DNA of 64,000 nt from Sphingobacterium pedocola (GTDB lineage: Bacteria > Bacteroidota > Bacteroidia > Sphingobacteriales > Sphingobacteriaceae): positions 132,041 through 196,040 of the forward strand of contig NZ_MU158691.1 of NCBI RefSeq assembly GCF_015209965.1, in the 5' to 3' direction. Below are positions 33,308-41,670 of this stretch, piece by piece (position 1 is the first letter of the stretch; every line of letters starts with the position of its first letter). The translations under genes and the position numbers were made by a program. The notes below the pieces were generated by a model. The model was not told where the DNA came from and did not search any database. It saw only the letters and a list, made by a program, of their open reading frames with translations.

Positions 33308-35671
33308 ATGAAAAAAACGAATCTACTTTTACTACCAACGGTCTTATATATGCTTGTTTTATCTTGCGTAGGAAAAAAGGAAACGGTAGAAAAATTATCC
33401 GAATACGTAAATCCCAACATCGGATCCGTACATAGTCGGTGGTTTTTCTATACACCTGCAGCTGTACCTTTCGGGATGGCAAAACTGGGCCCATCAACGA
33501 ATGGCTCCTATGGGAACGCAAACGGGTGGGAAGCCGTAGGATATGAAGATAATCATAGCTCTATCGAAGGGTTTGCCTGCTTTCACGAATTTCAGATAGG
33601 TGGAGTCATGTTGATGCCAATTGTTGGTGCATTGAAAACCACGCCAGGGACACTAGAAAAGCCAGACGAGGGCTATCGATCTTTATTTAAAAAAGAGAAT
33701 GAAGAGGCTACTGCTGGATTTTATGGTGTCTTACTCGATAAGTACAATACCAAAGTTGAGCTTACGGCATTAGATCGTGTCGGTTACCAGCGGTATACGT
33801 TTCCGAAATCGGATGAGTCCTATGTTTTATTCGACATCGGAAACCGGCTGGGCGAAAGCGGTGCTATCGAAGATGCTTATATAAAAGTGGTTGATGATAC
33901 GACCATAGAGGGATACGTTATCACTAAACCGGAATATGTCAAAAAATATCAGCCGGAAGCCACTGTGCACATGTATTTCTATGCCAAGCTGAGTAAGCCT
34001 TTTGCCGAAGTTAAGACGTTTAAGCGCGGAGAATTGGTCGGTACAGCGAAAGAAGTAAAAGGTATAGGAGCCTGTCTGGCTGTAAAATATACGACCGGTG
34101 AGGAGGAACAGATTACGGTGAAAATCGGTCAGTCTTACACGTCGATCGATAATGCGAGACTGAACTATGAGACGGAAGGCTCGGATCTGAATTTCGACAC
34201 GGCAAAAGAAAAGGCATCAATCAGATGGAATGACATGCTTGGACGGATTAACGTAGAAGGTGGCCGCCAGGAAGATAAAGTGAAATTTTATACCGGTCTT
34301 TACCACGCCTTGCTCGGACGTGGGCTGGCCAATGATGTCAATGGGGCGTACCCTAAAAATGATGGCACCATCGGTTATCTTTCGATGGATAAGAGCCGGC
34401 CCACGTTCAACTATTACAATAGCGATGCAATCTGGGGCGGATATTGGAACCTTACCCAATTATGGGCTTTAGCCTATCCGGAATATTATTCGGATTGGGT
34501 ACAAAGCCAGTTGTTGGTGTATAAAGAGACCGGATGGCTGGGTGATGGCATTGCGAATAGCAAATATGTTTCGGGTGTTGGTACGAACTTCACTAGTCTT
34601 GCTATTGCTGCTGCATATAATTGTGGGATACGGGACTTCGACTACGATCTCGGTTATGAAGCTGCGTTAAAGAATGAGATCGATGGGCACAACCGCCCTG
34701 CCGGTGCAGGTAAGTTAGATGTCGGTGCATTTGTCGACCGTGGCTACTGCCCGTATATTCCAAGCGATGATTACTTTATCACCAAGCAGGATGAAGGATC
34801 CGTGTTTGGTGCGTCGCACACCATGGAGTATTCCTTTAGCAGTTATGCAGTGGCGCAGTTCGCTAAGCATTTGAATAAAGAATCCGATTACCAACGTCTT
34901 TCTAAAATGGCTTCAAATTGGGAAAATCTATTCGATTCAGAAACTGAACTTATCCGACCCCGTACACTAGATGGGAATTTTTTGAAAAACTTTGATCCCA
35001 TGGCGGCCTGGGCGGGTTTTCAGGAAGGTAATGCCATACAATACACCTTTTATGTGCCGCACGAGCCGAAGAAATTAATAGATAAAGTGGGACAGCAGGT
35101 ATTTAACAATCGCTTGGATAGCATTTTTATTAACTCGCAAAAAAACATGTTCGGTGGTGGCAAAACAGTAGATGCATTTGCTGGTGTACATGCGGCGTAT
35201 AACCATGGTAACCAGCCAAATCTACACGTATCCTGGTTGTTCAATTTCTCTGGTAAGCCGCATTTAACACAGAAATGGGTGCGAACAATCTGTAATGAAT
35301 TTTATGGTGTCGATGGACTCCACGGCTATGGCTATGGTCAGGATGAAGATCAGGGACAGCTTGGTGCCTGGTATGTAATGGCGGGAATGGGGTTGTTTGA
35401 CGTGAAAGGCTTAACACAGATCAATCCAGAATTTCAGATCGGTAGTCCTATATTTGATCGTATAGAGGTGAAGTTAAATAAGAAATATTATAAAGGCGAT
35501 AAGTTTGTTATTGACGTACGTAACAACGCTCCCGAAAATATGTATGTGCAATCGCTCAACGTAAATGGTAAAGCACAACAATCAGTAGCTATACCATTCC
35601 AGGACGTGGTAAACGGAGGAATGCTGAAAATAGAAATGGGAATGGAGCCAAATCATGATTTAAAGCAGTAG
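33308..35671 (+). CDS. GH92 alpha-mannosidase, lipoprotein
   Basis: The 787 residues have a lipoprotein signal with Cys20 (MLVLSC). They match GH92 calcium-dependent exo-alpha-mannosidases: the N-terminal YVNPNIGSVHSRWFFYTPAA and AVPFGMAKLGPSTNG, a CFHEFQIGGVMLMPIVG segment, and a C-terminal GYGQDEDQGQLGAWYVMAGM that corresponds to the family's catalytic acidic cluster before GQxxAW. The N-terminal motifs depart from the commonest GH92 form, pointing to a distinct subgroup. It probably trims mannose side chains or ends. A 118-base gap precedes it; it still reads as the last gene of the locus. Confidence 0.9.
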   Translation: MKKTNLLLLPTVLYMLVLSCVGKKETVEKLSEYVNPNIGSVHSRWFFYTPAAVPFGMAKLGPSTNGSYGNANGWEAVGYEDNHSSIEGFACFHEFQIGGVMLMPIVGALKTTPGTLEKPDEGYRSLFKKENEEATAGFYGVLLDKYNTKVELTALDRVGYQRYTFPKSDESYVLFDIGNRLGESGAIEDAYIKVVDDTTIEGYVITKPEYVKKYQPEATVHMYFYAKLSKPFAEVKTFKRGELVGTAKEVKGIGACLAVKYTTGEEEQITVKIGQSYTSIDNARLNYETEGSDLNFDTAKEKASIRWNDMLGRINVEGGRQEDKVKFYTGLYHALLGRGLANDVNGAYPKNDGTIGYLSMDKSRPTFNYYNSDAIWGGYWNLTQLWALAYPEYYSDWVQSQLLVYKETGWLGDGIANSKYVSGVGTNFTSLAIAAAYNCGIRDFDYDLGYEAALKNEIDGHNRPAGAGKLDVGAFVDRGYCPYIPSDDYFITKQDEGSVFGASHTMEYSFSSYAVAQFAKHLNKESDYQRLSKMASNWENLFDSETELIRPRTLDGNFLKNFDPMAAWAGFQEGNAIQYTFYVPHEPKKLIDKVGQQVFNNRLDSIFINSQKNMFGGGKTVDAFAGVHAAYNHGNQPNLHVSWLFNFSGKPHLTQKWVRTICNEFYGVDGLHGYGYGQDEDQGQLGAWYVMAGMGLFDVKGLTQINPEFQIGSPIFDRIEVKLNKKYYKGDKFVIDVRNNAPENMYVQSLNVNGKAQQSVAIPFQDVVNGGMLKIEMGMEPNHDLKQ

Positions 35672-35755
35672 AATTTCCAAACTCAAATACTAACTAATAT
35701 GATACGTTTTCATTTTATTCAATTACATTGGGTATAGGCTGTGAATATTCCTCGT

Positions 35756-35771
35756 TGATCCCGCTGGGATT
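35756..35771. repeat. 16-bp copy of the tRNA-Lys 3' end (attachment-site-like)
   Basis: TGATCCCGCTGGGATT here is identical to 37331-37346, which is the 3' end of the tRNA-Lys gene including its discriminator base. The rest of the tRNA is absent. Such a partial copy is what site-specific integration at a tRNA 3' end leaves. Confidence 0.6.
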
Positions 35772-35773
35772 GG
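35766..35773. repeat. Target-site duplication, left copy (GGGATTGG)
   Basis: The 8-bp direct repeat GGGATTGG abuts the insertion sequence on the left and recurs at 37204-37211 on the right. Confidence 0.8.
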
Positions 35774-35840
35774 GGATCAAGCTGAATCTTTGGGGAGAGA
35801 TAAATAAATTCTTAGTTTAGCAGTCTTAAAACATATTACC

Positions 35841-36194
35841 TTGCAAGACGCTGAACGTAGACTATTGGCCTTATTAATGCCCGAAGGGCTGTTAGATTAT
35901 TTCGATATCATGGAAGTTGTCCAGAAGGACAAAGAACTTCACATCCATTTGGATGAAAAAAATATTGCTCCTTCAGGATATGAAAACACTAAACTAGCAT
36001 CCAAGGGCTTTATGCCTGTTTCAGAGATTAAAGACTTTCCGATTCGGGGTCAGAAAGTTACTCTTCACATTAAACGCAGGCGTTGGACGGTGTCAGATAC
36101 CCGGAAAATCATTACCCGGGATTGGAACCTGGTTCGTGAAGGTGCTCGAATGACTACGGAATTCGGGCTTTTTTTAAAGGGAATATTTGGATAA
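35841..36194 (+). CDS. ISAon1-type transposase N-region protein
   Basis: The 117-residue first ORF of the insertion sequence starts at TTG (MQDAERRLLALLMPEGLLDY) and carries a small basic, probably DNA-binding fold with IKRRRWTVSDTRKIITRDW. In ISAon1-type elements of Bacteroidota this N-region is encoded apart from the DDE domain. It overlaps the next ORF by 8 bases. The second ORF is in the +1 frame, so a -1 slip would not join them. Confidence 0.8.
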   Translation: MQDAERRLLALLMPEGLLDYFDIMEVVQKDKELHIHLDEKNIAPSGYENTKLASKGFMPVSEIKDFPIRGQKVTLHIKRRRWTVSDTRKIITRDWNLVREGARMTTEFGLFLKGIFG

Positions 36195-37170
36195 CTATCC
36201 GATCAGTGCCCATCTTCTTGGGCTTCTGTTTCAGCTGGATGGCAAACAACTTCAAGATCAGTATAAGAATCACTTGAGCGACTTTCATGATTGGGACCAA
36301 AAACCTCATGCGGAGTACTGGACTGTATTTCCTGGCAATATATCCCCACAGCTCAGTATTGATGAAACCAGTTTTAGCAATGGCGAACTTTATACTATCG
36401 TCACCAGCAAAGCCTCCAAAGGCAAAAAGGGGACTATTCTAGCCACCATTAGAGGAACAAAGGCAGAAGATATTATCACCGTATTAGAGCGTATTCCACT
36501 CAGGCTAAGAAACAAAGTTAAAGAAGTAACGATGGATATGGCTCCCAATATGGCAAAAGCTATCCGTAGGTGTTTTCGGAATGCTCGAAGGGTTATCGAT
36601 CGGTTTCATGTACAAAAACTTGCTTATGATGCTGTTCAGGAACTTCGTATCAGATACCGCTGGCAGGTGTTAGATGAGGAAAGTAAAAAGATTGCCCAGG
36701 CACGTAAATGCGGTATTCCTTATGACCCTGGAGTGCTATCCAACGGTGATACCCTTAAACAATTGTTGGCAAGGTCTAGATATCTGTTATTCAAGCATCC
36801 CACAAGATGGACCGAGAGTCAAAAGCACCGGGCAGAACTCTTATTTCTACGATTCCCTCTTCTCAAAAAAGCACATGATCTGGGAATAGCATTGGGAGAT
36901 ATCTTCCAGAAATGCAAAGACAAGAAAGTCGCTTTTACCAAACTTGGTCTATGGCATAATCAGGTAGAAGCTTCAGGAATAGCATCTTTTGAAAGCGTGG
37001 CCAGATCTATCGCTGCCCATCATCCCTATATCCTACATTACTTCGATAACAAAAGTACAAACGCTTCTGCAGAATCCTTTAATGCTAAACTAAAAGCATT
37101 CAGAAGTATCTTCCGTGGGGTTAGAGATACCCAATTCTTTCTTTATAGGGTAATGAAATTATATGCTTAA
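36187..37170 (+). CDS. ISAon1-type DDE transposase (ISL3-like)
   Basis: The 327 residues start at TTG inside the end of the previous ORF, suggesting translational coupling. A DDE transposase core of the ISL3 kind is visible: first Asp in QLSIDETSFSNGELYTIV, second in KEVTMDMAPNMAKAIRRCF, then RVIDRFHVQKLA, and the catalytic Glu in NASAESFNAKLKAFRSIFRG. It would cut the element's ends during transposition. No stop or frameshift interrupts the domain. Confidence 0.88.
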   Translation: MDNYPISAHLLGLLFQLDGKQLQDQYKNHLSDFHDWDQKPHAEYWTVFPGNISPQLSIDETSFSNGELYTIVTSKASKGKKGTILATIRGTKAEDIITVLERIPLRLRNKVKEVTMDMAPNMAKAIRRCFRNARRVIDRFHVQKLAYDAVQELRIRYRWQVLDEESKKIAQARKCGIPYDPGVLSNGDTLKQLLARSRYLLFKHPTRWTESQKHRAELLFLRFPLLKKAHDLGIALGDIFQKCKDKKVAFTKLGLWHNQVEASGIASFESVARSIAAHHPYILHYFDNKSTNASAESFNAKLKAFRSIFRGVRDTQFFLYRVMKLYA

Positions 37171-37203
37171 AAAGGATTACCCCCCAAACTTTCGGTATGA
37201 TCC

Positions 37204-37211
37204 GGGATTGG
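37204..37211. repeat. Target-site duplication, right copy (GGGATTGG)
   Basis: This is an exact repeat of 35766-35773, directly after the right end of the insertion sequence. Confidence 0.8.
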
Positions 37212-37302
37212 CTCAGCCACACGTTCCCCAGACACAAACCTTGAGCCTTCTTCGGATCGAACCCAGCCCAACCCTTCGTTCGAATCTTACGGAAACAAAA
37301 AA

Positions 37303-37322
37303 GCCTCACTTTTCAGTGAAGC
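37303..37322 (-). terminator. Terminator of tRNA-Lys
   Basis: On the minus strand GCTTCACT-GAAA-AGTGAGGC forms an 8-bp stem (one G-T pair), followed by a T run at 37302-37297. It starts 8 bases after the tRNA 3' end. Confidence 0.8.
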
Positions 37323-37330
37323 TTTTTTTG

Positions 37331-37403
37331 TGATCCCGCTGGGATTCGAACCCAGGACCCATACATTAAAAGTGTATTGCTCTACCAGCTGAGCTACGGA
37401 ATC
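37331..37403 (-). tRNA. tRNA-Lys (anticodon UUU)
   Basis: Read on the minus strand, the 73 bases fold as a cloverleaf. The acceptor is GATTCCG with CGGGATC (one G-T pair), and the D arm is GCTCAGCTGGTAGAGC. The anticodon stem ATACA is paired with TGTAT around the loop CTTTTAA (anticodon TTT). The T arm is CTGGG-TTCGAAT-CCCAG, and the discriminator is A. CCA is not encoded. A full -33/-7 promoter lies upstream and a terminator directly downstream. Confidence 0.95.
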
Positions 37404-37444
37404 CTAATCCTGTGATGAATTATCCTTCGTTGTTTGAAGTGATG

Positions 37445-37476
37445 CAAAGGTAGAAAAATCTACGATATAGACCAAA
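37445..37476 (-). promoter_or_regulatory. Promoter of tRNA-Lys (TTTG-N20-TACCTTTG)
   Basis: On the minus strand TTTG (37476-37473) and TACCTTTG (37452-37445) are spaced by 20 bases, a full Bacteroidota consensus promoter about 42 bases before the mature tRNA. Confidence 0.75.
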
Positions 37477-37540
37477 TGAAATGGTTTTTATTTTGTGGAA
37501 AAGATATTAAGTGTTTGTTTTTCAGTTTAAAAAAAACAAT

Positions 37541-38422
37541 CTATTTGCTAATTTTTATAGGAGATGGTTGTTTTTTTGCACTAATCATACGGTCTGAACC
37601 ATTAATGTCTTTTAATATATTTATCTGTGTAAATCCTTTTTTGCGAAGTAGAGAGGTGGTTTCACTACTTAGGTACTGATTGATCTCGAAATAAAGTGTA
37701 CCAGTTTCCTCAAGGTGCGCTAATGCAAAGTCGGAAATGTAATCATAAAAAATCAATGGAGCGCTACCTTCAACAAATAAGGCGAGATGCGGTTCAAATG
37801 CAACAACATTTTTGTGCATCTTTTCTTTCTCTATTGGCGTAATGTAAGGGGGGTTACTCACGATAATGTCAAAACGTTCGCCATTGGTAAACAAAAATTC
37901 CCATTCTAAAATATCCGCACGAATAAACTGGATATCTGCTTCTTGTTTTTTTGCATTTTGTTTTGCAATTAGAAGAGCTTCGGATGAAATATCTATAGCC
38001 CAAATCTGTGGATCTCTTAAATGTTTAGCAAGACTTATAGGGATACATCCAGTGCCTGTTCCAATATCTATGAGACGTAACTTTTTCTGTGTGCCATGGG
38101 ATTTTACGATTAAATCGACGAGTTCTTCAGTCTCTGGTCTGGGGATCAACGTATGTTCATTTACATTAAAATCGAATCCATAAAAGTGTGCACTACCGGT
38201 GAGATGCTGTATCGGTTTACCTGATTTTAGTAAATCGAGCATTTCAGTCAATTGACGCTGTTGGTCGGGTATAACGATATTGTTTTTGTTCAGGAGAAAA
38301 TTTGGCCTTTTTTGCTGGGCGACATGTTCTACCGCTATATGAAAAATTGCCTTAATTTCCGTCGAATCATATAGATCAGATAATTCGTCCAAAAATACTT
38401 GTTCTATCTCACTCCATTTCAT
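37541..38422 (-). CDS. prmC: Release factor glutamine N5-methyltransferase
   Basis: PrmC methylates the GGQ glutamine of peptide-chain release factors using S-adenosylmethionine. From the ATG at 38422 there are 293 residues with the SAM-binding motif DIGTGTGCIPISLAK and the substrate-binding NPPY in IIVSNPPYITPIEKEK, plus the N-terminal helical PrmC domain. A start five codons upstream is possible in the frame, but an exact -7 promoter element (38427-38434) occupies that stretch, which makes 38422 the better start and suggests a near-leaderless mRNA. Confidence 0.94.
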   Translation of the reverse strand: MKWSEIEQVFLDELSDLYDSTEIKAIFHIAVEHVAQQKRPNFLLNKNNIVIPDQQRQLTEMLDLLKSGKPIQHLTGSAHFYGFDFNVNEHTLIPRPETEELVDLIVKSHGTQKKLRLIDIGTGTGCIPISLAKHLRDPQIWAIDISSEALLIAKQNAKKQEADIQFIRADILEWEFLFTNGERFDIIVSNPPYITPIEKEKMHKNVVAFEPHLALFVEGSAPLIFYDYISDFALAHLEETGTLYFEINQYLSSETTSLLRKKGFTQINILKDINGSDRMISAKKQPSPIKISK

Positions 38423-38426
38423 GATA

Positions 38427-38434
38427 CAAACATA
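38427..38434 (-). promoter_or_regulatory. -7 promoter element abutting the prmC start
   Basis: On the minus strand TATGTTTG matches TAnnTTTG exactly and ends four bases before the prmC ATG at 38422. Confidence 0.5.
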
Positions 38435-38576
38435 CAATGATTCTACATTATCTACGTGTTATTTACTAAGTTTGTTATCTGAAATATGTATGTTTTCGGA
38501 GTCGTCAGCACTGGATATTCCACGCCGTAGTGAATAGGTTTCGCTAAAAAGCGAACGGAGCTTGCGAACTCATTAA

Positions 38577-38584
38577 TACTTTTG
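38577..38584 (+). promoter_or_regulatory. -7 promoter element of ribD
   Basis: TACTTTTG is an exact TAnnTTTG match 41 bases before the ribD ATG. A second exact match, TAAGTTTG, lies further up at 38467-38474. Confidence 0.45.
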
Positions 38585-38625
38585 AGCATAACACGAATGA
38601 ACAATATTCTTAAAGATTCACACTA

Positions 38626-39699
38626 ATGAATAAACATATCCCGATAAATAGGCATGAATGTTATATGAAAAGATGTTTAGATCTTGCTGTGTTGGGAATG
38701 GGAACAGTAAGCCCTAACCCCATGGTGGGTGCAGTCATCGTATGTCATGATGCTATTATTGGAGAAGGGTATACCTCTCCATACGGTGGGCCACATGCAG
38801 AAGTCAACGCTGTACAGTCTGTGATTGCAAAATACGGGACGGAAAAAGCACGACAACTATTCGCCACTAGCACCATCTATGTGAGCTTGGAGCCCTGTGC
38901 ACATTTTGGGAAAACTCCGCCTTGTGCGGACATGTTGATAAGTTGTGGTTTACCAAAAGTTGTGGTAGGATGTTTAGATCCCTTTTCTAAGGTAAATGGT
39001 TTGGGGATAGAAAAGCTTCAGTTGGCCGGAATAGAAGTTGTCACAGGCGTTTTGGAAGAAGAGTGTCAATATATGAATCGTAGATTCTTCATGCAGATAA
39101 ACGAAAATAGACCTTATGTGATTTTAAAATGGGCCGAAACGAGCGATGGATATTTTGCACCGGCGGATACAGTTCAGCGTTGGATAAGCAATGCAGCTAG
39201 TAAGCAATTAGTACACAAATGGCGGAGTGAAGAGGATGCTATCTTGGTCGGGAAGAATACGGCACTAATTGATAATCCAAGTCTAACGAATCGATGTTGG
39301 ACGGGCAAATCTCCCAAACGTATTCTGATCGATAGAGATCTAGATATTCCTGCCGATTATCACCTGTTGGACCAGTCTACCGAAACAATTGTTTTTAACG
39401 CCGTTAAATCGGAATGGCATACCAATCTCAAATATATCGAGATAGAAAATTTTGACCTGTACCTATCTCAGAGTGTTTTGTATCAGTTGTATCTGATGGA
39501 CGTGCAGTCTATTATTATTGAAGGTGGTGCTAAAACTTTACAGATGTTTATCAATGCTGGTCTGTGGGACGAAGCACGGGTTTTTGTGTCCGAAGAATCT
39601 TGGGGAGTTGGAATGGTTGCTCCAAAAATAAATGGCGCTTTAGATATAAAATTGCAGGTCTCCGACGACCATTTGTTGGTCTATCGTCCAATTCTTTAG
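38626..39699 (+). CDS. ribD: Bifunctional riboflavin biosynthesis deaminase/reductase
   Basis: RibD deaminates and then reduces the pyrimidine intermediate of riboflavin synthesis. The 357 residues show the N-terminal zinc deaminase (residues about 12-150) with PHAEVNAV (His-x-Glu) and the zinc cysteines in SLEPCAHFGKTPPCADMLI. They are followed by the C-terminal NADPH-dependent reductase with LKWAETSDGYFA, a WRSEEDAILVGKNTALIDNP segment and IIIEGGAKTLQMF. It is divergent from prmC; the DUF2851 gene follows after 43 bases. Confidence 0.94.
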   Translation: MNKHIPINRHECYMKRCLDLAVLGMGTVSPNPMVGAVIVCHDAIIGEGYTSPYGGPHAEVNAVQSVIAKYGTEKARQLFATSTIYVSLEPCAHFGKTPPCADMLISCGLPKVVVGCLDPFSKVNGLGIEKLQLAGIEVVTGVLEEECQYMNRRFFMQINENRPYVILKWAETSDGYFAPADTVQRWISNAASKQLVHKWRSEEDAILVGKNTALIDNPSLTNRCWTGKSPKRILIDRDLDIPADYHLLDQSTETIVFNAVKSEWHTNLKYIEIENFDLYLSQSVLYQLYLMDVQSIIIEGGAKTLQMFINAGLWDEARVFVSEESWGVGMVAPKINGALDIKLQVSDDHLLVYRPIL

Positions 39700-39707
39700 T
39701 AGTTTAT

Positions 39708-39740
39708 TTTAAATTTACACATTAAAAAGGTAAATTTAAA
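39708..39740. promoter_or_regulatory. 11-bp perfect inverted repeat before the DUF2851 gene
   Basis: TTTAAATTTAC and GTAAATTTAAA are perfect inverted arms around an 11-base spacer that fills most of the gap between ribD and the DUF2851 start. It may be an operator, an mRNA hairpin or an AT-only weak terminator. Confidence 0.45.
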
Positions 39741-39742
39741 CC

Positions 39743-41020
39743 ATGTCATTTCCAGAAGAGTTACTTCACTTCATCTGGCGTTTTCGCTTATATAACCAAT
39801 TAGATTTAAAAACTTCTGATGGAGAGGCGTTGCGGGTGGTCGAAATAGGACAGTACAATGTTAATGCCGGCCCCGACTTTGAATTCGCATGTATCCGAAT
39901 TGGCGATGTGTTATGGTATGGTCATGTAGAGATTCATATTAATGCCAAAGATTGGGGAAAGCACGGTCACTCATCTGATCCCGCATATGATAATACGGTA
40001 TTGCATGTGGTATGGAATAATGACTTTTCTGTACTGAGATCCGACGGAACTAAGGTTCCCTCCATATGTTTACAACCTTATGTAGAAGAAGGAAGATTGT
40101 TGAAATATCAATCTCTTATGCAAAATCTGAATTGGATACCCTGCGAAAATCAAATTTCTCAAATTAATGACATTGTGATTTATCCGTGGTTAAAGCGACT
40201 TACCGTAGAGCGGTTGGCGGATAAGTACGACTATTTTTTAAAAATGATTCTGGAAACTAAACAGGATTGGGAAAGTGTGTTGGCTATTGCATTGGGAAGA
40301 GCGTTTGGTATGCGGGTAAACGCAAAAGCTTTTGAAAAGTTGATGTCTGATGTGGATTTGCTTTTGTTTCAAAAGTATCAAAATGATGATATAAAGACGA
40401 GTAGCTTGCTTTTTGGAACCGCCGGTCTATTGAAGCGCGATGTGAATGACGATTACCCCAAAGCGCTGCTATCTGAGTTCGAGTACTTGAAGAGAATCCA
40501 TAAATTACAACCGATGCGGACAGAGGAGTGGAAATTTTTGAGGATGCGGCCATACAATTTTCCCACTTATCGTATTGCACAACTGTCGGCTTTATTGTGT
40601 CATAAAGCATATTGGTTTGAATTTATATTAAGGGAAGATAGGCCGACCATCTCGACTGCAATTCAATCCTTTGAACTGGAGCGATATTGGAGAGATCATT
40701 ATAGGTTTGACAAACGTACAAAAATTCATTCTATCTCATGGTCTAAGGATTTTATATCCCATCTTTTTATTAATTGTTTCGTACCAATAGTATTTGCTTA
40801 TGGTAAGTTTTACAACATAGAAAAATACATGGAGAAGGCTATACAATGGTTAGAGGAAATTGAAACGGAAAACAATTCCATTATCACACGATTCAAAAAA
40901 ATGAGTTTGAAATCAGATACTGCTGCCGACTCGCAAGCTTTGCTGCATTTGAAAAATAACTATTGCGATACAAAAAAATGTTTAGAATGTGCTATCGGTG
41001 TTTCTCTTTTAAAATACTAG
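39743..41020 (+). CDS. DUF2851 family protein
   Basis: The 425-residue protein matches DUF2851, a Bacteroidota-centred family. The conserved N-terminus is LLHFIWRFRLYNQLDLKT, then NAGPDFEFACIRIGDVLWYG and HVEIHINAKDWGKHGHSSD. The acidic and His residues around GHVEIH recall nuclease-like folds, but that is only an impression and no function is established that I know of. It is soluble with no signal peptide. Its stop interlocks with the convergent ankyrin gene stop in CTAG. Confidence 0.85.
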   Translation: MSFPEELLHFIWRFRLYNQLDLKTSDGEALRVVEIGQYNVNAGPDFEFACIRIGDVLWYGHVEIHINAKDWGKHGHSSDPAYDNTVLHVVWNNDFSVLRSDGTKVPSICLQPYVEEGRLLKYQSLMQNLNWIPCENQISQINDIVIYPWLKRLTVERLADKYDYFLKMILETKQDWESVLAIALGRAFGMRVNAKAFEKLMSDVDLLLFQKYQNDDIKTSSLLFGTAGLLKRDVNDDYPKALLSEFEYLKRIHKLQPMRTEEWKFLRMRPYNFPTYRIAQLSALLCHKAYWFEFILREDRPTISTAIQSFELERYWRDHYRFDKRTKIHSISWSKDFISHLFINCFVPIVFAYGKFYNIEKYMEKAIQWLEEIETENNSIITRFKKMSLKSDTAADSQALLHLKNNYCDTKKCLECAIGVSLLKY

Positions 41021-41670
41021 CCCACTTTTAAAATCTCCGCTATTTCATGAAAACCTTTTTCTGCGGCCAAATCTGCTGCCGTAGCCCCTAGATCCGTAGT
41101 GATGGAAATATCTGCGCCTTGTTCTAATAATAAAATAATCAGTTCAATATTGCCATGTTGAGCGGCCAAATGTAGCGGAGTAATACGGGCAGTTTGTATT
41201 ACGTTTACTTCGGCTCCTGCTTCAATAAGCATTTTGCTAATTGCCGCGTGGTTGATACTTAGTGAAGCGTGCAATGGATGTACATTGTAGCCATTTTGCG
41301 ATGGTATATTTGGATCTGCGTGATGGGCTAACAAAATTCTTACAATATCTTCTTTCCCAAAATGTGCTGCAATACCAATAGGTGTAAAGCCATGAGACGA
41401 AATTTCATTAATTACATCTGTTTTTTGTTCGACCATCATTTGAACATGTTGAGCTAAGCCCGCTGCACATGCTTCATGGATGGTGATCGACGTAATGTAT
41501 TTTAAAATTATCTGTACAATTTGTGATTTGTGATAATAACAGGCCAATAATAAAGGTGAAATATCATGGCTTGTATTTTCTTTAACCAAATAAGGGTTTT
41601 TACTTAGTAACAAATCTAAATCTTGAAAGTTACCCGTTTCAATATATTCCTCTAGTACTGTTAAGCTCAT
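41017..41670 (-). CDS. Ankyrin repeat protein
   Basis: The 217 residues consist of about six ankyrin repeats. Clear consensus units are HGFTPIGIAAHFGKEDIVRI, the following LLAHHADPN turn, ITPLHLAAQHGNIELIILLL and the closing LGATAADLAAEKGFHEIAEI. No signal peptide or catalytic domain is attached, so a cytoplasmic protein-interaction role is likely. The partner is unknown. It is a single gene whose 3' end overlaps the DUF2851 gene by 4 bases. Confidence 0.9.
   Translation of the reverse strand: MSLTVLEEYIETGNFQDLDLLLSKNPYLVKENTSHDISPLLLACYYHKSQIVQIILKYITSITIHEACAAGLAQHVQMMVEQKTDVINEISSHGFTPIGIAAHFGKEDIVRILLAHHADPNIPSQNGYNVHPLHASLSINHAAISKMLIEAGAEVNVIQTARITPLHLAAQHGNIELIILLLEQGADISITTDLGATAADLAAEKGFHEIAEILKVG

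Larger units (their letters stand above)
35774..37203 (+). mobile_element. Complete insertion sequence, ISAon1-type (ISL3-like)
   Basis: The 1430-bp element is bounded by imperfect inverted ends that begin GGATCA and share 18 of 24 positions when the right end is reverse-complemented, including TTTGGGG at positions 16-22. It is flanked by the 8-bp duplication GGGATTGG, the duplication size expected for ISL3-like elements. Inside are two overlapping transposase ORFs of the ISAon1 arrangement (N-region protein then DDE protein). The ends and ORFs look intact, so the element may still be mobile. Confidence 0.85.

Noticed and set aside
36174..36194. Programmed -1 frameshift joining the two transposase ORFs at a T-rich heptamer
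   Set aside because: A TTTTTTA slippery heptamer is present in the right phase, but the second ORF is in the +1 frame relative to the first, so a -1 slip would not enter it. A TTG start with 8-base overlap explains it better.
37230..37290. Possible second degenerate tRNA (GATCGAACCCAG, then TTCGAATC)
   Set aside because: Only T-loop-like words are present; no cloverleaf with acceptor, D and anticodon arms can be drawn.
37121..37309. Minus-strand ORF of 62 codons across the insertion sequence right end
   Set aside because: It spans the mobile element boundary and the tRNA-flanking spacer, with no plausible domain, so it is a chance frame.
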